From positions 1 through 42,061 of the forward strand of contig JBCDGZ010000062.1 of NCBI GenBank assembly GCA_038750655.1: DNA of 42,061 bases. Direction: 5' to 3'. Below the pieces are notes generated by a model. That model was not told the DNA's origin. It worked only from the letters and a program-made list of their open reading frames with translations, and made no database searches. A program made the position numbers and the translations under genes. This stretch comes from JBCDGZ01 sp038750655. Its GTDB lineage: Bacteria; Bacteroidota; Bacteroidia; Chitinophagales; Saprospiraceae. Positions within the stretch are counted from its first letter, which is position 1; the number at the start of each line of letters is the position of its first letter. This document shows positions 15,389 through 23,783 of this stretch, in pieces.

Positions 15389-18300
15389 CTAGATTTGCAC
15401 GTTGATCCCAAAGGCGAGGAATCGGGTTAGTGGATTGGTGGTTTGTATCCATCCTCTGGTGAGGGTCTGTCTAGTGTTCGATCTGTTGTCGATTCCGTCG
15501 GGGTTATAGCCTCGGAAATTGGTGATGTTGAAAATGTTGTTACCTGTTACATAGATTCTCAAGCCTTGGATACCTACACGCTCCGTGAGCGTTCTGGGAA
15601 GGGTGTAGCCAATTTGTAAACTTCTCAGCCTAAAATAATCAGCATCTAAAACGGAAAGGCTCGATGATCTGGTCAGTCGACCAGCAGAGGAGAAGCTAGA
15701 AAAGTCGGGTCTTCTGAAAAATCCTTCGGGATTAGTGTCGGTAAAATAATTATCTACGTAGTACTGTGAGGGAACAAAAAATCCTTCTCCACTTTCTGTA
15801 TAGTACACCATACGGTCAGCGGCCTTCCGGCCTTCGACACCGTTGAATTGCAAAGCTAAATCAAAACCCTTGAAGTCCAGGTTGAAGCCAAAGCCATAGG
15901 TGAAATCTGGATTGTAATCGCCCAGAAAAGTACGGTCATCTGGTGTGATGCTACCATCGCCGTTGACATCTCTTACGATGTAATCCCCCACCTCTGTTCC
16001 GGGCAGCGGGGTGATCGTCCCCTCAGTAATTTCTGCTTCGCTGCGGTAAACACCGATGACATCGTAGGCGTAAAACTGCGCAATGGGCTCGCCCACTCTG
16101 GTGATGAAACCCATGCCACCATTACTGGAAATAATCTGGGTTTGGTCAGTGCCCAAGGCGATCACTTCATTTTGGTTCGTTGTGAAGTTGGCATTAAAAC
16201 CAATACCTACTCGGCCCAAGTGAAAACCATTTCCTCTCAATTCTAACTCAAAACCAGTATTGTCCAGCTCCCCAATATTTTGCAGAGAAGTACTAAAGCC
16301 AGATTGCTGAGGAACAGGTACACTCAATAGTAGATCAGTTGTATTAGAAACGTAGTATTCGGCGGTCAGCAATAATTTATTTTCCAAAAAACCTATGTCA
16401 AAACCAAGGTTCATAGACGTATTGGTCTCCCACGACAAATCATCGTTTGGCGAGGTGTTGGTGTGAGAGCCGGCGACCAGCGTACCGTCCGTGGTGTAGT
16501 TGTCCTGCGCAATTAGAGCGATGGAGGCAAAGTCGCCGATTTGATTGTTCCCAGTCTGCCCCCAGCTGACTCTTGCCTTGGCAAAGCTGATGAGTGCACT
16601 CTGCGGAAAAAAGGATTCGTTACTCAAGGTCCAGCCTGCGGAGAAGGAAGCAAAATTACCGTACTTGGTATTGGCACCGAAGCGGGAGGAGCCGTCTCTT
16701 CTTAAGGAAGCTGAGATCGAATATTTATTATCGTAAGCGTACTGCAGGCGACTAAATACCGACTCTAAAGACCATTTGCTGCCTACGTTGGTAGCGGCTG
16801 GATTGGTCGCCCCAGCAATATCACGGAGGTTATCATCGGTAAAGTCCTGGCTTTCCAGTCGCACCCGATTCCTTTCCTCTTGCTGGTAAGAGTAGCCGAC
16901 CAGTGCATTGAGGGTATTTTTACCAAACGTCTTATCGTAGGTCAGTAAATTTTCGGTGATAAAATTTTCTCTTCGGGTATCGTTTTTGAAAGCCATTGTT
17001 CTAGAGTCCTCCACTGGCGTCCGGTAATTGCCGAGGGTAGAGGGGGCAAAAAATTCTTCGACACCAGTGTTGAAATCACCACCAAAAGACGTTCTGAACT
17101 TCAGGTTATCGATGGGTTCGATTTCAAGGTAGGTATTTCCGAATACCCTGAAGGTTTGATCAGTGTAGTCGGTAAGTTCCATAGTCGCTACGGCATTTCC
17201 AGAGATCGGGCCGTCCCAGTTGGCATTATTATCTTCGATTTGTAGGGCGGGCGCTAGCGAGCCGTCTTCGTTGTAGATGGAGTAGTAGGGGTGCATCAAA
17301 ATGATGGCTAGCGCCGGGTCGGGCGCCGCACCTAGATTAAAGTCAGACCAGCCGCGATAACCAACCGGATTAGCATTGGAAAGGGCAATATTGGAAGAAA
17401 TACCAAAGCGGATGCGGTCGTTGACCTCGGAATTCAGTTTAAAATTACTGGTGTAGCGTTCATAATCGGAGTCGATGATGATATTGTCCTGGTTGAAGTA
17501 GCCGAATGAGATGGTATAGTCGGTTTTGAGGTTGCCACCGCTAAGGTTAAGGTAGTGATTTTGCTGAGCCGCATTTCTAAAGACCGCATCGGCCCAATCG
17601 GTGTTGGTCAAGCCTGGCTCACCATCCAAATAAGCCTGTAGGAAAGTCTGAATTCTACTTCGCTTACCACCGCCTTTGGCATCTCTGGTATCATTATCAT
17701 CCGAAATACTTCTTCCTTCTCCACCAGAAAGGTAGCCGAAATTTCTTGCATCATAGTCGAATCTGGCCGTTTCATAAGCATCCGCCAATTCAAAATTATC
17801 AATACGTTGCTGGAAACCAACGTAGCTATCATAAGTCACTTTTAGCTTCCCTTCCTGCCCCTTTTTGGTGGTAATTAAAATAACGCCGTTAGAAGCCCTA
17901 GAGCCGTAGATCGCCGCCGAAGCAGCATCTTTGAGAATACTGATGGATGCTACATCCTGGGTGTTAATCGAACTGAGTGAAGAGCCTTCCGATAGGGGAT
18001 TTCCATCTACTACAATCAAGGGATTGGTACCCGCCGTCAGCGTATTGATACCACGGATTTGGATCACCGAATTCTCCCCTGGATTTTTATTATTGCCCGA
18101 AATCTGAACCCCGGCGAGGGTCCCCGCCAGCGCCTGGTCTATATTCGCAGCGGAATAATTGTTGAGTTGTCTATTTTCCACTTTAGATACCGCACCGTTG
18201 AACTTCTCCTTTGTCCCCGTACCGTATCCGATAACAACAATTTCCTCCAACTGCGCCAGCGATTCTACCAGTACTACACTGATCTCTCTTTGCCCGTCCA

Positions 18301-18961
18301 GTGCAATCTCCTGTGTTACAAATCCTACGTACGAGACTACCAGCACGATTGTTTCCTCGTCCGGAACCGCTATAGAAAACGTTCCATCAATATTGGTCGT
18401 CGTCCCCTGCCCAGCGCCTTTGACCTGCACTGTTGCTCCGATGAGCGGTTCTCCATTTTCACTGCTTACCTTACCTTTGATGATTCGCTCCTCCGCCAAA
18501 TCTTTGATTTTAACTTGATAGATGACATCGAGATTCATCCGTTCCAGTGTTTGTAGCGGAGGGAGCGCAATTTCCTTTTTGAGCACTTGTACCTCTGTAA
18601 AGCCTGCTCTTTCGTATTCTACCAGAATCAATTTTTCCGAGATGGAAAATTTTAATCCTGTTTGTGAAGAGATGAACTTTAATACTTCCAGCAATGGCAG
18701 TTCCTCATTAGTACTGCTAACGGTCAGTTTTTCGATTTGTCTACTATCGTAGGTGAAAAAGAAATCCGTTTGATTTTGGATGTCTGCAAAGGCCGTTTCC
18801 AGCTTAACGCCTTGCCAGTGGTTGGATATTACCGCTTTTTCTAGCTGCTGGGCATTGCCATTGTTAGCGAAGGTCACGGTGACAAATAGACATTGCAACC
18901 ATGCCATGTAAAAAAAGAATTTTGTCATTGCAATGATTTTGCATCGTAAATTGATTTGCAT
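15389..18961 (-). CDS. SusC/RagA family TonB-dependent outer membrane transporter with STN signalling domain
   Basis: 1190 aa. A signal peptide (to about residue 38) precedes an STN domain (about 45-115, ending KFSISEKLILVEY), a carboxypeptidase-regulatory-like domain (about 160-235), the TonB plug with the SusC signature KDAASAAIYGSRASNG, and a 22-strand barrel. The STN domain marks a transducer-type transporter that contacts a FecR anti-sigma factor; fecR and an ECF sigma gene lie just upstream. The start is set at 18961, although an internal Met12 (MTKFFFYMAW) is possible. It pairs with the SusD gene downstream to form a pedal-bin importer. Confidence 0.95.
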   Translation of the reverse strand: MQINLRCKIIAMTKFFFYMAWLQCLFVTVTFANNGNAQQLEKAVISNHWQGVKLETAFADIQNQTDFFFTYDSRQIEKLTVSSTNEELPLLEVLKFISSQTGLKFSISEKLILVEYERAGFTEVQVLKKEIALPPLQTLERMNLDVIYQVKIKDLAEERIIKGKVSSENGEPLIGATVQVKGAGQGTTTNIDGTFSIAVPDEETIVLVVSYVGFVTQEIALDGQREISVVLVESLAQLEEIVVIGYGTGTKEKFNGAVSKVENRQLNNYSAANIDQALAGTLAGVQISGNNKNPGENSVIQIRGINTLTAGTNPLIVVDGNPLSEGSSLSSINTQDVASISILKDAASAAIYGSRASNGVILITTKKGQEGKLKVTYDSYVGFQQRIDNFELADAYETARFDYDARNFGYLSGGEGRSISDDNDTRDAKGGGKRSRIQTFLQAYLDGEPGLTNTDWADAVFRNAAQQNHYLNLSGGNLKTDYTISFGYFNQDNIIIDSDYERYTSNFKLNSEVNDRIRFGISSNIALSNANPVGYRGWSDFNLGAAPDPALAIILMHPYYSIYNEDGSLAPALQIEDNNANWDGPISGNAVATMELTDYTDQTFRVFGNTYLEIEPIDNLKFRTSFGGDFNTGVEEFFAPSTLGNYRTPVEDSRTMAFKNDTRRENFITENLLTYDKTFGKNTLNALVGYSYQQEERNRVRLESQDFTDDNLRDIAGATNPAATNVGSKWSLESVFSRLQYAYDNKYSISASLRRDGSSRFGANTKYGNFASFSAGWTLSNESFFPQSALISFAKARVSWGQTGNNQIGDFASIALIAQDNYTTDGTLVAGSHTNTSPNDDLSWETNTSMNLGFDIGFLENKLLLTAEYYVSNTTDLLLSVPVPQQSGFSTSLQNIGELDNTGFELELRGNGFHLGRVGIGFNANFTTNQNEVIALGTDQTQIISSNGGMGFITRVGEPIAQFYAYDVIGVYRSEAEITEGTITPLPGTEVGDYIVRDVNGDGSITPDDRTFLGDYNPDFTYGFGFNLDFKGFDLALQFNGVEGRKAADRMVYYTESGEGFFVPSQYYVDNYFTDTNPEGFFRRPDFSSFSSAGRLTRSSSLSVLDADYFRLRSLQIGYTLPRTLTERVGIQGLRIYVTGNNIFNITNFRGYNPDGIDNRSNTRQTLTRGWIQTTNPLTRFLAFGINVQI

Positions 18962-19080
18962 AATTTTACAAGATTAAAAAGGTTTACCAATCCTTTTACA
19001 TGATCGATATACATCCTGACTAATGCGCTGCCAAACGTTACGTCGGGATTTAATGCACGATGTAAAAGATTAAAAGCCTG

Positions 19081-19109
19081 CCCGCCATGCTCCAACATGG
19101 TGGGTTTTT
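19081..19109 (-). terminator. Hairpin just after fecR, possible attenuator
   Basis: Arms CCCGCCATG (19081-19089) and CATGGTGGG (19096-19104) with one G-U pair and a 6-nt loop, directly after the fecR stop. On the minus strand it is followed by CAGGCTTTTAATCTTTT; on the plus strand by TTTTTA. It could reduce read-through from the regulators into susC. Confidence 0.5.
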
Positions 19110-20097
19110 ATTTTGGTCTTACCGTAATACTGCCGTCCGTATTTTTGGTAAACTGATAGTCGGTTACTTTGGTGATATGTTCCAGGATTTGGGAGAGGCG
19201 ATACGCTTTGGTATTGACCCGATAGACCAATAAACTCTCGATACTTTCTTCCTCTTCGATTTGAAAAACGATATTGTATTTTTCGCTCAATACTCCAATA
19301 ACTTCTCTCACCCTTGCTTTTTCGAAAAGAATAATGTCTTCTTTCCAGGCGTAGGCCAGGTTTCCACGGAACGAAGATTTATTAGCCCTCTGCTCTTTTT
19401 TGAAGTAAATAAATTGCTCGTTGGGTAATAGGATTTCCAGCTTTTTTTTGTTGGCAGTTGCCACCTGCACCTTACCTTCCACCAGTGCTATTTCTATGGT
19501 CTCGGCATTGGGCCTTGCATCGATATTGAAGGAGGTCCCTAAAACGACGGTCTCAATATTTTCTGAAACGGCGATGAAAGGTCGCAGGCTATCTTTGGTG
19601 ACTTTGAAAAAAGCTTCGCCACTTAACTCTACCCTTCTTTTTTCGTTAGGTAGAAAAGTCGGAGGATATTTTAGGGTAGAATTTTCATTCAGTATGATGA
19701 TGGTTCCATCACTTAAAGTCAGTTCTTTTTGCTCCTTTTCTTTGGTCACCAAGCTGGCATAAACGACAGAGGATTTCTCTTCTTGTGGGGCTTTACTTTT
19801 GTGTAGCTGCTGAGTAATCCAATAGGCACTTAGTCCAAGCAAGAGTGCTATCAAAACCCACCAAAGCCGATTCTTTTTGCTTGAAGGTACGGTAGAGGGA
19901 TTTGTTTCAGAAAGGCGCCCTTTGATTCGCTTGTAAATGCGTTCTCCGGTTTCCTGTTCTTTTTGTTCACTCCAATTATCCTTATTCGCGGGCTGTTGAA
20001 AGCTGACTAAAAACTGTTCTAATAGCTGTTTTTCTTCTGGGCTACACAATCCGCTTTCATATTTTTCTAGTAAATGCTGAAATTCTTTTTTGGTCAT
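19108..20097 (-). CDS. FecR family anti-sigma factor/signal transducer
   Basis: 329 aa. The N-terminal cytosolic part (about residues 1-75, with a conserved YESGLCSPEEKQLLEQFL block) binds the sigma factor. A single membrane helix follows at about 78-96 (WWVLIALLLGLSAYWI), then a periplasmic FecR domain (about 115-215, TLSDGTIIILNENSTLKYP) and a C-terminal DUF4974 domain (about 250-329) that resembles an STN partner. It lies between the ECF sigma gene (120 bp upstream) and the STN-containing SusC gene, the standard Bacteroidota trans-envelope signalling arrangement. Confidence 0.95.
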   Translation of the reverse strand: MTKKEFQHLLEKYESGLCSPEEKQLLEQFLVSFQQPANKDNWSEQKEQETGERIYKRIKGRLSETNPSTVPSSKKNRLWWVLIALLLGLSAYWITQQLHKSKAPQEEKSSVVYASLVTKEKEQKELTLSDGTIIILNENSTLKYPPTFLPNEKRRVELSGEAFFKVTKDSLRPFIAVSENIETVVLGTSFNIDARPNAETIEIALVEGKVQVATANKKKLEILLPNEQFIYFKKEQRANKSSFRGNLAYAWKEDIILFEKARVREVIGVLSEKYNIVFQIEEEESIESLLVYRVNTKAYRLSQILEHITKVTDYQFTKNTDGSITVRPK

Positions 20098-20217
20098 AAG
20101 AAACGATTATTTTTTGGGCGATCTCACCCATTGACATCTATAAGTACCACCAGTCAAGTAGGGGTACTATCCCGTTCCTGGTTTTTTTTAAAATATTTTA
20201 TAGACTAAAAAGAGTAG

Positions 20218-20760
20218 TTAGAGAAATATATAAATCAACAGGCCATAGGAGGCGTCGGCGGGAATCTCTTGGCGGAGGTAGATCAGTGCTTTAGAAATTT
20301 GATTCTTAACGGTTTGGACCGAGAGGCCCAATTGCAGGGCAATTTCTTGGTTGCTGCGATGCTCAAAACGACTGAGCAGAAAGATTTGTCGGCAGCGTTC
20401 GGGAAGACGATTAATGAGCTTGATCATCTCCGATTCTAACTCTTTGGCGACCAACTGTTCTTCGGTATCATTATGGGTTTGCAGAACAGTAATACGCTCT
20501 AAATGTCGTTGGCTGATTTTTCCATTACGCAGATGTTTGAACACCTGAAATTTGGTAGCTTGATAGAGATAGCTAGAAAGATGATCAATTTCTGAGCGAT
20601 CACTTTTTTGCCAAAGGCTAACAAAAACCTCCTGGACAATATCTTCACAAACCGATGGATCAGCGAGAACATTTAGAGCATATTGGTATAACTTCGACCA
20701 GTAACGATCGTAAATTAGGCGGAACGCTTCTTCACTTTGTTTGTCCAAGTGTGAGTTCAT
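20218..20760 (-). CDS. ECF RNA polymerase sigma factor, Bacteroidota FecI-like
   Basis: 180 aa from the ATG at 20760; a GTG four codons upstream is possible but has no support. Region 2 (EEAFRLIYDRYWSKLYQYAL, then EDIVQEVFVSLWQK) and region 4 (LPERCRQIFLLSRFEHRSNQEIALQLGLSVQTVKNQI as a helix-turn-helix, shown only by its ends here: LPERCRQIF and SVQTVKNQI) are intact. It should direct transcription of the susC-susD-phosphodiesterase genes when FecR is triggered by the transporter. Confidence 0.94.
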   Translation of the reverse strand: MNSHLDKQSEEAFRLIYDRYWSKLYQYALNVLADPSVCEDIVQEVFVSLWQKSDRSEIDHLSSYLYQATKFQVFKHLRNGKISQRHLERITVLQTHNDTEEQLVAKELESEMIKLINRLPERCRQIFLLSRFEHRSNQEIALQLGLSVQTVKNQISKALIYLRQEIPADASYGLLIYIFL

Positions 20761-20822
20761 ATTAGGAGGCACTTAGTCATCCAAAGAAAGAAATCCTGCG
20801 AGAGATAAAAGAAGATTAGAGA

Positions 20823-21521
20823 TTAAGTTTGTGTGAAATTTTGTGTATTCCTACTCAACACTTCATCTACTAAGCCATAGTCCTTGGCCAGTTCTCCCTT
20901 CATCCAATTGTCCCGATCACAATCCACTCGAATGGTCTCGTAATCCTGCCCGGTATTTTGGGCCAGAATCTGGTACAACTCCTGCTGCAACTCCTTAAAT
21001 AGCTTGTAGGTAATCTCCATATCAGAGACCTGTCCCTGCATTCCACCGTGTGGCTGGTGGATCATCACTCGGCTATGCCGAAGGCAGGTGCGCTTACCCT
21101 TCACCCCCGAAGAAAGGAGCACCGCCGACATTGACGCCGCGATCCCCGTGCAAATGGTCGATACATCAGAACTAATAAACTGCATGGTATCATAAATCCC
21201 CAATCCTGCCGGCACCGATCCCCCTGGGCTGTTAATATAAATCTGAATATCCCGCTTGGGATCGACCGAATCCAAGAATAACAGTTGGGCCTGAATGACA
21301 TTGGCCACATAATCGTCGATGGCGACGCCGAGAAAGATAATGCGCTCCATCATCAGTCGGGAGAAGACGTCCATTTGTGCGACGTTGAGCTGCCGCTCTT
21401 CGATCACGGAGGGGGTGAAGCCAAAGAGCTGCGGCTGCCGCTTCATCTGATGCTCAAGCACAGCTTGATCAATACCCAGGTGCCGAGTAGCATACTGAGT
21501 AAATTCTTTTTTGTAATCCAT
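20823..21521 (-). CDS. clpP: ATP-dependent Clp protease proteolytic subunit
   Basis: 232 aa, a cytosolic serine peptidase that assembles into double heptamers with ClpX or ClpA. The catalytic triad is visible: Ser in TGIAASMSAVLLSSG, His in MIHQPHGG, and Asp in DCDRDNWM. The oxyanion loop INSPGGSVPAGLGIYDTM is conserved. The N-terminus is about 25 residues longer than E. coli ClpP before the handle, common in Bacteroidota. No clpX or tig gene is adjacent, so this may be a second clpP copy, but the window cannot show that. Confidence 0.93.
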   Translation of the reverse strand: MDYKKEFTQYATRHLGIDQAVLEHQMKRQPQLFGFTPSVIEERQLNVAQMDVFSRLMMERIIFLGVAIDDYVANVIQAQLLFLDSVDPKRDIQIYINSPGGSVPAGLGIYDTMQFISSDVSTICTGIAASMSAVLLSSGVKGKRTCLRHSRVMIHQPHGGMQGQVSDMEITYKLFKELQQELYQILAQNTGQDYETIRVDCDRDNWMKGELAKDYGLVDEVLSRNTQNFTQT

Positions 21522-22060
21522 ATTGATTTGATTTTTACAACAAATTGTGTTATATTGATGCGAATTTCGATTTTGCCAGAAGTCTTACCCCTTGATTTTC
21601 TCCGACCGATGACTTTGGTAATCCTTGATGAGACATACCTCCTTATGCTTTCGAAGGCCTAGAGAGCGTAGGATGCCATCTTCCGAATGGAAGTTTTGCG
21701 ATTTCACCTGTCTTTGGATGGGTACTCCGCAAGACCTGATCCTTCGTGGTCAGGTCTTAACAGCGGCAGGTGGAGTCGGCGGTGGCGGTGACTTGGGTGG
21801 GCCCTCCCAAAGCCTCATCCTATGCTCAGAATTCACTTCAAAACCTTCATATCTCCCCTGTCGTCGTCTCTCTCTTTTCTTTATCCACTTTCCTTCTTTT
21901 TGGCTCTCTTTCTTCCCCCTCTCTTTCTTCATCAACCCATTTGCCCCACATTAAAGTATCAAAAGCATGTAGCCATTCGCCATGCACACAACAATCTACC
22001 CCTTCAGCACTACGACGAGTGCCAAGGCCTGCTCAATAATCAGCAAACAATAATCTGCGG
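21522..22060. other. 539-bp non-coding stretch upstream of clpP
   Basis: I see no convincing gene. It holds two hairpins, 21731-21758 (arms AAGACCTGA and TCAGGTCTT, loop of 10) and 21680-21693 (arms CTTCC and GGAAG), and a strongly pyrimidine-rich stretch on the plus strand at about 21851-21930. Reading frames here are low-complexity and unlike protein. It should contain the clpP promoter. Confidence 0.6.
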
Positions 22061-22234
22061 TTAACTATCCGAAGAGAAAAAATACCTCAGAAAAAAAGCA
22101 ATCCAGGAATTGTGCCTCGCCGGTGGTGGTGGCGCATTCCTCACCCAGTCTTCAACCTGAGCAAAGCTCACCTCCAACGGCAGTTGCCGAAGGTGTCGAA
22201 AAGTCTTAGAGGGAGCACTAGGTGGTCGTTTCAT
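22061..22234 (-). CDS. 57-aa small protein downstream of the ECF sigma gene
   Basis: An ATG at 22234 opens a 57-codon frame ending at a TAA (22061-22063). It begins 16 bp after the sigma-factor stop, so it is probably the second gene of that transcript. The start reads MKRPPSAPSKTFRHLRQLPLE, shown here as MKRPPSAPSK and TFRHLRQLPLE, then VSFAQVEDWVRNAPPPP, a proline run, and an aromatic tail (WIAFFLRYFFSSDS) that may lie in a membrane. The LP-x-E-V-S-x-x-Q-V-x-x-W-V pattern resembles the N-terminal segment of small proteins found next to Bacteroidota ECF sigma genes, so it may be an anti-sigma peptide or a truncated anti-sigma factor. No function is proven. Confidence 0.6.
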   Translation of the reverse strand: MKRPPSAPSKTFRHLRQLPLEVSFAQVEDWVRNAPPPPARHNSWIAFFLRYFFSSDS

Positions 22235-22250
22235 GGTGGAGAATATGATT

Positions 22251-22802
22251 TTAGAACAACAAAGAAGAAAAAATAGCGAGGCGCTGGGCCATAGACATCG
22301 GCCGTTGATCTTCGGCCAGCAGCGTTTTGAGCTTTTTGCGGCAGCGGCTCAGTCGCGTCTTAATGGCTGCTTCGCTGGCCCCTTGGATTTGACTGATCTC
22401 TCGGATGCTGAAGCCGCTGACTTCGAAGAGCAATAGGGCCTCCTTTTGCTTTTCCGGCAACTGTTCGATAGCCTTGAGCAGGTAGTGAATATCCAATGCT
22501 ACCTCCGGATCGAGCTGCTGGCTTTCCAGCTTTTCAAAAGCCTGCTGATCCCAGTCGCCACGGAATTTTAAGCGCCGCTTCTTGTTGCGAATCATGTTAT
22601 TGGCCACGCCGATCATATAGCCCAGTAGGCGCTCCTTGTCTCGAACCTTAGCAAAACCTTCGAGCGCGGCGAGGATGACCTCCTGTACCAAATCCTCCGT
22701 TTCGATCACACCGTAAGAACGGCTACTGCAATAGCGCACGAACTGCTCGTGCAAAGGCTGGTACCAGTCCAGAAATTCTTGATGGGAATGTGCTGCGTAC
22801 AT
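22251..22802 (-). CDS. ECF RNA polymerase sigma factor
   Basis: 183 aa. Region 2 contains IETEDLVQEVILAALEGFAK and GYMIGVANNMIRNKKRR; region 4 contains LPEKQKEALLLFEVSGFSIREI and the recognition helix SEAAIKTRLSRCRKKL. It is distinct from the FecI-like factor at 20218-20760. No FecR gene lies next to it; instead a 57-aa small protein follows 16 bp downstream. Its target genes are unknown. Confidence 0.92.
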   Translation of the reverse strand: MYAAHSHQEFLDWYQPLHEQFVRYCSSRSYGVIETEDLVQEVILAALEGFAKVRDKERLLGYMIGVANNMIRNKKRRLKFRGDWDQQAFEKLESQQLDPEVALDIHYLLKAIEQLPEKQKEALLLFEVSGFSIREISQIQGASEAAIKTRLSRCRKKLKTLLAEDQRPMSMAQRLAIFSSLLF

Positions 22803-22873
22803 ATTTTAACATTGTTGGGTACATTAATAGAGTAACATCAAGCACCAAAAGGTTACATCGGCTGGGGAAAAAT

Positions 22874-23512
22874 TTAGTGCGTCAGTTTAATATATGCCCT
22901 TTTGCTGGGATATTCCAGGCCCTCGTAGGGATAACGAATCAGCGCCTCTACGGTTTTGAATCCCGTGGCATTGGCTATGGTGAGCACGGCATCGGGGTCG
23001 AAGTAGTTGAAATTGATCTGTACAGACTGCCCTAAAAACTCGTCTAGGGAGACGACGCCTTCGCCCACGTGGAAGCTAAAGAAGAATTGCCCCGCTGAAC
23101 GGAGCACCCTTTTGATCTCCGCAAAAAGTTGGGGCAGTTCATTGAGGTCGAGATGGACAATGGCATAAAAAGCGATGAGGCCACCGAAGTGCTCATCGGG
23201 GTAGGGGAGTTGGAGCATATTGGCGCAGGCGAAATGGGCCCGCCCTTCTGAGAGCTGCTTGGCCTGTTCGATCATGCGGGGGGAGAGGTCAATGCCCAGG
23301 AGTTGGCGCAGTCCAGCTTGATGGAGAAAAAAGGTGGTTTGTCCCGGCCCGCAGCCTAAATCGCCGACCAAGCCCTTGTCGAGATGAGTCTGGGCGAATT
23401 GTTGGAGCAGCAGGCGGTCGAGCGGCTTGCCGTCCAGTTCATTGATGAAATCGCGGGCGTAGGCTGCTGCGGTACTGTTGTAACAATGGAGGGTGTTTTG
23501 TTCTTGTCTCAT
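22874..23512 (-). CDS. Class I SAM-dependent methyltransferase
   Basis: 212 aa from the ATG at 23512 (MRQEQNTLHCYNSTAAAYARDF), which fits the usual start of this family; the frame stays open upstream but overlaps the DUF433 remnant. Motif I is VGDLGCGPGQTTFFL, followed by LLGIDLSPRMIEQA (acidic loop), FACANMLQLPYPDEHFGGL and a post-motif VLRSAGQFFFSFH. It should bind S-adenosylmethionine; the substrate is not evident. It stands alone, between a sigma factor and a divergent lipoprotein. Confidence 0.88.
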   Translation of the reverse strand: MRQEQNTLHCYNSTAAAYARDFINELDGKPLDRLLLQQFAQTHLDKGLVGDLGCGPGQTTFFLHQAGLRQLLGIDLSPRMIEQAKQLSEGRAHFACANMLQLPYPDEHFGGLIAFYAIVHLDLNELPQLFAEIKRVLRSAGQFFFSFHVGEGVVSLDEFLGQSVQINFNYFDPDAVLTIANATGFKTVEALIRYPYEGLEYPSKRAYIKLTH

Positions 23513-23516
23513 GAGG

Positions 23517-23674
23517 GTAATATCGATCTTATTCTGGAGAAAATGGCTAACGGTCAAACGATTGATCAATTATTAACGGCTTATCCGCACCTTACTAAAG
23601 ATGCTGTATTGGCCTGTTTCAGATATGCTGCTGAATCTATCAAGTCTGATAAGATTTATCCCTTAGCATCTTGA
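23517..23674 (+). pseudogene. DUF433 antitoxin-like fragment, N-terminus missing
   Basis: The plus-strand frame reads IDLILEKMANGQTIDQLL, then TAYPHLTKDAVLACFRYAAE and a KIYPLAS end, the C-terminal two thirds of a DUF433 protein (typically about 75 aa). The usual first 25 residues, ending in a GTRI-like motif, are absent and replaced by sequence antisense to the methyltransferase start. The only ATG in frame (23543) would give 43 aa. No PIN-like toxin gene (the usual DUF5615 partner) follows. It is most likely a leftover of a toxin-antitoxin module. Confidence 0.7.
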
Positions 23675-23783
23675 GGATGAGTACCCTTAAATAGAAAAAA
23701 TCCCCCAATTCGTATAAAGAACATCCCTAACCAGCCATAGAATTTGGGCGTCTCGAAAGAATAACGGAGCTTTAAAAGAAAAA

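Noticed and set aside
21625..21954. 109-codon frame and its antisense partners upstream of clpP
   Set aside because: Low-complexity composition, no start context and no recognisable domain.
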